Source: Tistrella mobilis
GTDB lineage: Bacteria; Pseudomonadota; Alphaproteobacteria; Tistrellales; Tistrellaceae
Assembly (NCBI RefSeq): GCF_039634785.1
Contig: NZ_JBBIAB010000002.1
Span: 248,001 to 312,000, forward strand
Length of the DNA stretch: 64,000 nt
Direction: 5' to 3'
The translations under genes and the position numbers were made by a program. Under the pieces are notes generated by a model. It saw only the letters and a program-made list of their open reading frames with translations. It ran no database searches and was not told the origin of the DNA. Below, one piece after another: positions 62,492 to 64,000 of this stretch. Position 1 is the stretch's first letter. Each line of letters begins with the position of its first letter.

Positions 62492-63913
62492 ATGACCACC
62501 ACCTCGATCGCCGATCCCGCCGCCCGGGCGCGTCCGCCGGGGCTCGCTGCCGAAACCGGGGTGCTGGCCCGGCTGGCGGCCCCCATCGTCGTGGCGCAGC
62601 TCGCCTATATGGCGACGGGGGCGACCGATTCGATCATGGCCGGCCGGCTCGGCACCGGCGCGTTGGCCGCGGTCGGGCTGGGTGCGGCGATCTGGGTACC
62701 GGTCACCACCTTTATCGGCGGTGCGCTTTATGTGCTGCTGCCGCTGATCGCCGGCCATGCGGCCGCCGGCCGTGACGGCGCCGGCGGCCGCGATGCCGTG
62801 CAGGCCGCCTGGGGCGGCATTGCCATCGGCCTGATCGGCGCGCTGTTCCTGGCCTTCGGCATGCCGCGGCTGCTGCCGCATATGGGGGTGGACCCGGCGT
62901 TGATCGATCCGACGGCGGCCTATCTCGCCGCGGTGGCGCCGGGTGTGCCGCTGGTCGGGCTGTCGATGGCGGCGCGCTATTTCTGCGACGGCCATTCCGA
63001 TACCCGCCCGGCCATGGTGACCGCGATCTTCATCGCCCTGCTGAACGTGCCGCTGAACCTGGTTCTGATGTTCGACGATGCCTTCGGTCCCGGCACCGGG
63101 GCCGGGCTGGGTGTGGTCGGGGCCGGCATATCCAGCGCGATCTGCATGGCGACCGGCGCCCTGATCCTGACCATGCGCGCGCTGACCGCCGGGCGCTATG
63201 CGCCGGCGCGGCGCGGCCCCGTGCCGCTGCGCCCCGATCTGCGCGCCATGCTGGGGCTGTTGCGCCAGGGGCTGCCGATCGGCCTCGCCTTTCTGGTCGA
63301 GTATTCGATGATGAGCACGGTGGCGGTGCTGATCGGCGGCATCGGCGCCGTGGCGCTGGCCGCCCATCAGATCGCCTTCAACGTGACCGTGGTGCTGTTC
63401 ATGATCCCGGTTTCGGTGTCGATCGGGGTCAGCATCCGGGTCGGCGGGGCGATCGGCGCGGCCGATCCTGCCGCGGCGCGCCGCGCGCTTGCGGCCGGGC
63501 TGGCGCTGGGCTGCGGCCTTGCCATGGTCACGGCGGTGCTGGTCGTGCTCTTCGCGCCCGAGATTGCCGGTATCTACGCCGCCGATGATGCGGTGGTGGT
63601 GCTGGCGGTGCGCCTGCTGCTGCTGGCCGCGGCTTTTCAGGTGATCGATGCCCTGCAGGTGGTGCTGGGCGGTGCGCTGCGTGGCCGCGGCGACGTCAAC
63701 CTGCCGCTGCTGATGATGCTGGGCGCCTATTGGCTGGTGGGCCAGCCGGTCGGCTGGCAGATGGGCGCCACCGAGGGGGCGGCCGGCTGGTGGTACGGCA
63801 TCCTGGCCGGCATCACCACCATCGCGGGCCTGTTCGCCTGGCGCACATGGCGGGGCTTCACCGACCGCGCGCTTCGGCCCCTGATGGCGGCCGGTGGGGA
63901 TATGCGGTCATGA
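62492..63913 (+). CDS. MATE-family multidrug/metabolite exporter
   Basis: 473 residues with about twelve membrane helices. The N-terminal block LAAPIVVAQLAYMATGATDSIMAGRLGTGALAAVGLG and the repeat of the same pattern in the second half (LIGGIGAVALAAHQIAFNV) mark the NorM-type MATE fold. These carriers use sodium or proton gradients to expel compounds from the cytoplasm. Being downstream of panD and opposite the NRPS operon, it is the best candidate for exporting the finished product. The last codons overlap the next start (ATGA). Confidence 0.88.
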   Translation: MTTTSIADPAARARPPGLAAETGVLARLAAPIVVAQLAYMATGATDSIMAGRLGTGALAAVGLGAAIWVPVTTFIGGALYVLLPLIAGHAAAGRDGAGGRDAVQAAWGGIAIGLIGALFLAFGMPRLLPHMGVDPALIDPTAAYLAAVAPGVPLVGLSMAARYFCDGHSDTRPAMVTAIFIALLNVPLNLVLMFDDAFGPGTGAGLGVVGAGISSAICMATGALILTMRALTAGRYAPARRGPVPLRPDLRAMLGLLRQGLPIGLAFLVEYSMMSTVAVLIGGIGAVALAAHQIAFNVTVVLFMIPVSVSIGVSIRVGGAIGAADPAAARRALAAGLALGCGLAMVTAVLVVLFAPEIAGIYAADDAVVVLAVRLLLLAAAFQVIDALQVVLGGALRGRGDVNLPLLMMLGAYWLVGQPVGWQMGATEGAAGWWYGILAGITTIAGLFAWRTWRGFTDRALRPLMAAGGDMRS

Positions 63914-64000
63914 TCGAGCTGCGCCTCGCCCTGCAATACGTGCCGCTCGGCTGCTTCTACGGCTTCCTCTACACCGCCCTGCCGGTATTGCTCAGGGCGG
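63910..64000 (+). CDS. Start of a further membrane transporter (partial; perhaps MFS, FptX/RhtX-like)
   Basis: ATG 63910 overlaps the MATE stop as ATGA, and the frame stays open to the window end, giving 30 residues (MIELRLALQYVPLGCFYGFL and onward). The hydrophobic start with YVPLGCFYGF resembles the first helix of major-facilitator proteins of the AmpG/FptX/RhtX kind, which take up siderophores or muropeptides. With only 30 residues the family is a suggestion from the pattern and the neighbourhood. Confidence 0.5.
   Translation, partial: MIELRLALQYVPLGCFYGFLYTALPVLLRA

Noticed and set aside
1-64000. tRNA, rRNA, CRISPR arrays, insertion sequences or phage genes
   Set aside because: I looked for transposase or integrase motifs, regular repeat-spacer patterns and tRNA-like cloverleaf ends and saw none. 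The short tandem repeat at 55916 is inside a coding sequence.

Overview
The window is about 64 kb of very GC-rich DNA with dense, overlapping genes and many long shadow reading frames. Protein styles (TRAP transporter, FUR-type 7-1-7 iron box, TetR/aryl-CoA cassettes, cis-AT PKS/NRPS hybrids) suggest a secondary-metabolite-rich alphaproteobacterium. A Tistrella-like member of the Rhodospirillales sense would fit, but the genus is only a guess from sequence style.

Region 1 (1-7.8 kb, + strand) looks like the threonine-phosphorylation regulatory arm of a type VI secretion system. It holds the C-terminal part of a PpkA-like von Willebrand A protein, then TagT (ABC ATPase), TagS (FtsX-like permease), TagR (formylglycine-generating-enzyme fold) and a TagQ-like lipoprotein with an SH3 domain, all closely spaced or overlapping. 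A small two-helix membrane protein follows.

Region 2 (7.9-14.0 kb, + strand) is an uptake operon: a TonB-dependent outer-membrane receptor with an STN domain, then two fused TM-ATPase ABC half-transporters of the YbtP/YbtQ-IrtA/B kind.

Region 3 (13.9-25.2 kb) is a catabolic island. It has a maleate isomerase-like enzyme, two paralogous TetR regulators, and a minus-strand operon of EntE-like aryl-acid AMP ligase, single-component FAD hydroxylase of the salicylyl-CoA/aminobenzoyl-CoA type, hotdog thioesterase, alpha/beta hydrolase, VOC protein and a small protein. A divergent plus-strand TRAP transporter (DctP-DctQ-DctM) follows. Together they look like uptake and CoA-dependent hydroxylation of an aryl acid.

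Region 4 (25.1-61.5 kb, minus strand) is a single 36-kb NRPS/PKS operon of eight megasynthase genes plus a type II thioesterase, almost all translationally coupled. In transcription order the proteins are: [half C]-A-PCP; docking-Cy-A(Cys-like)-PCP-C-A(beta-Ala-like)-PCP; docking-C-[A remnant]-AL-KR-carrier; KS-AT-ACP; Cy-A(Cys-like)-PCP; C-A(beta-Ala-like)-NMT-PCP; KS-AT-ACP-[decayed E]; C-A(beta-Ala-like)-NMT-PCP-[atypical terminal reductase].

Region 5 (61.5-64 kb, + strand) starts with a perfect FUR-type inverted repeat in the shared upstream region, then a gene for aspartate 1-decarboxylase (PanD), a MATE exporter and the start of a further membrane transporter. PanD makes beta-alanine. 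This independently matches three adenylation domains whose specificity residues follow the beta-alanine pattern (Val235-Asp236, ending S-x-A-D-K). The best reading is an iron-regulated thiazoline/beta-alanine polyketide-peptide metallophore, with two N-methylated beta-amino acid units, that I do not recognise as a described compound.
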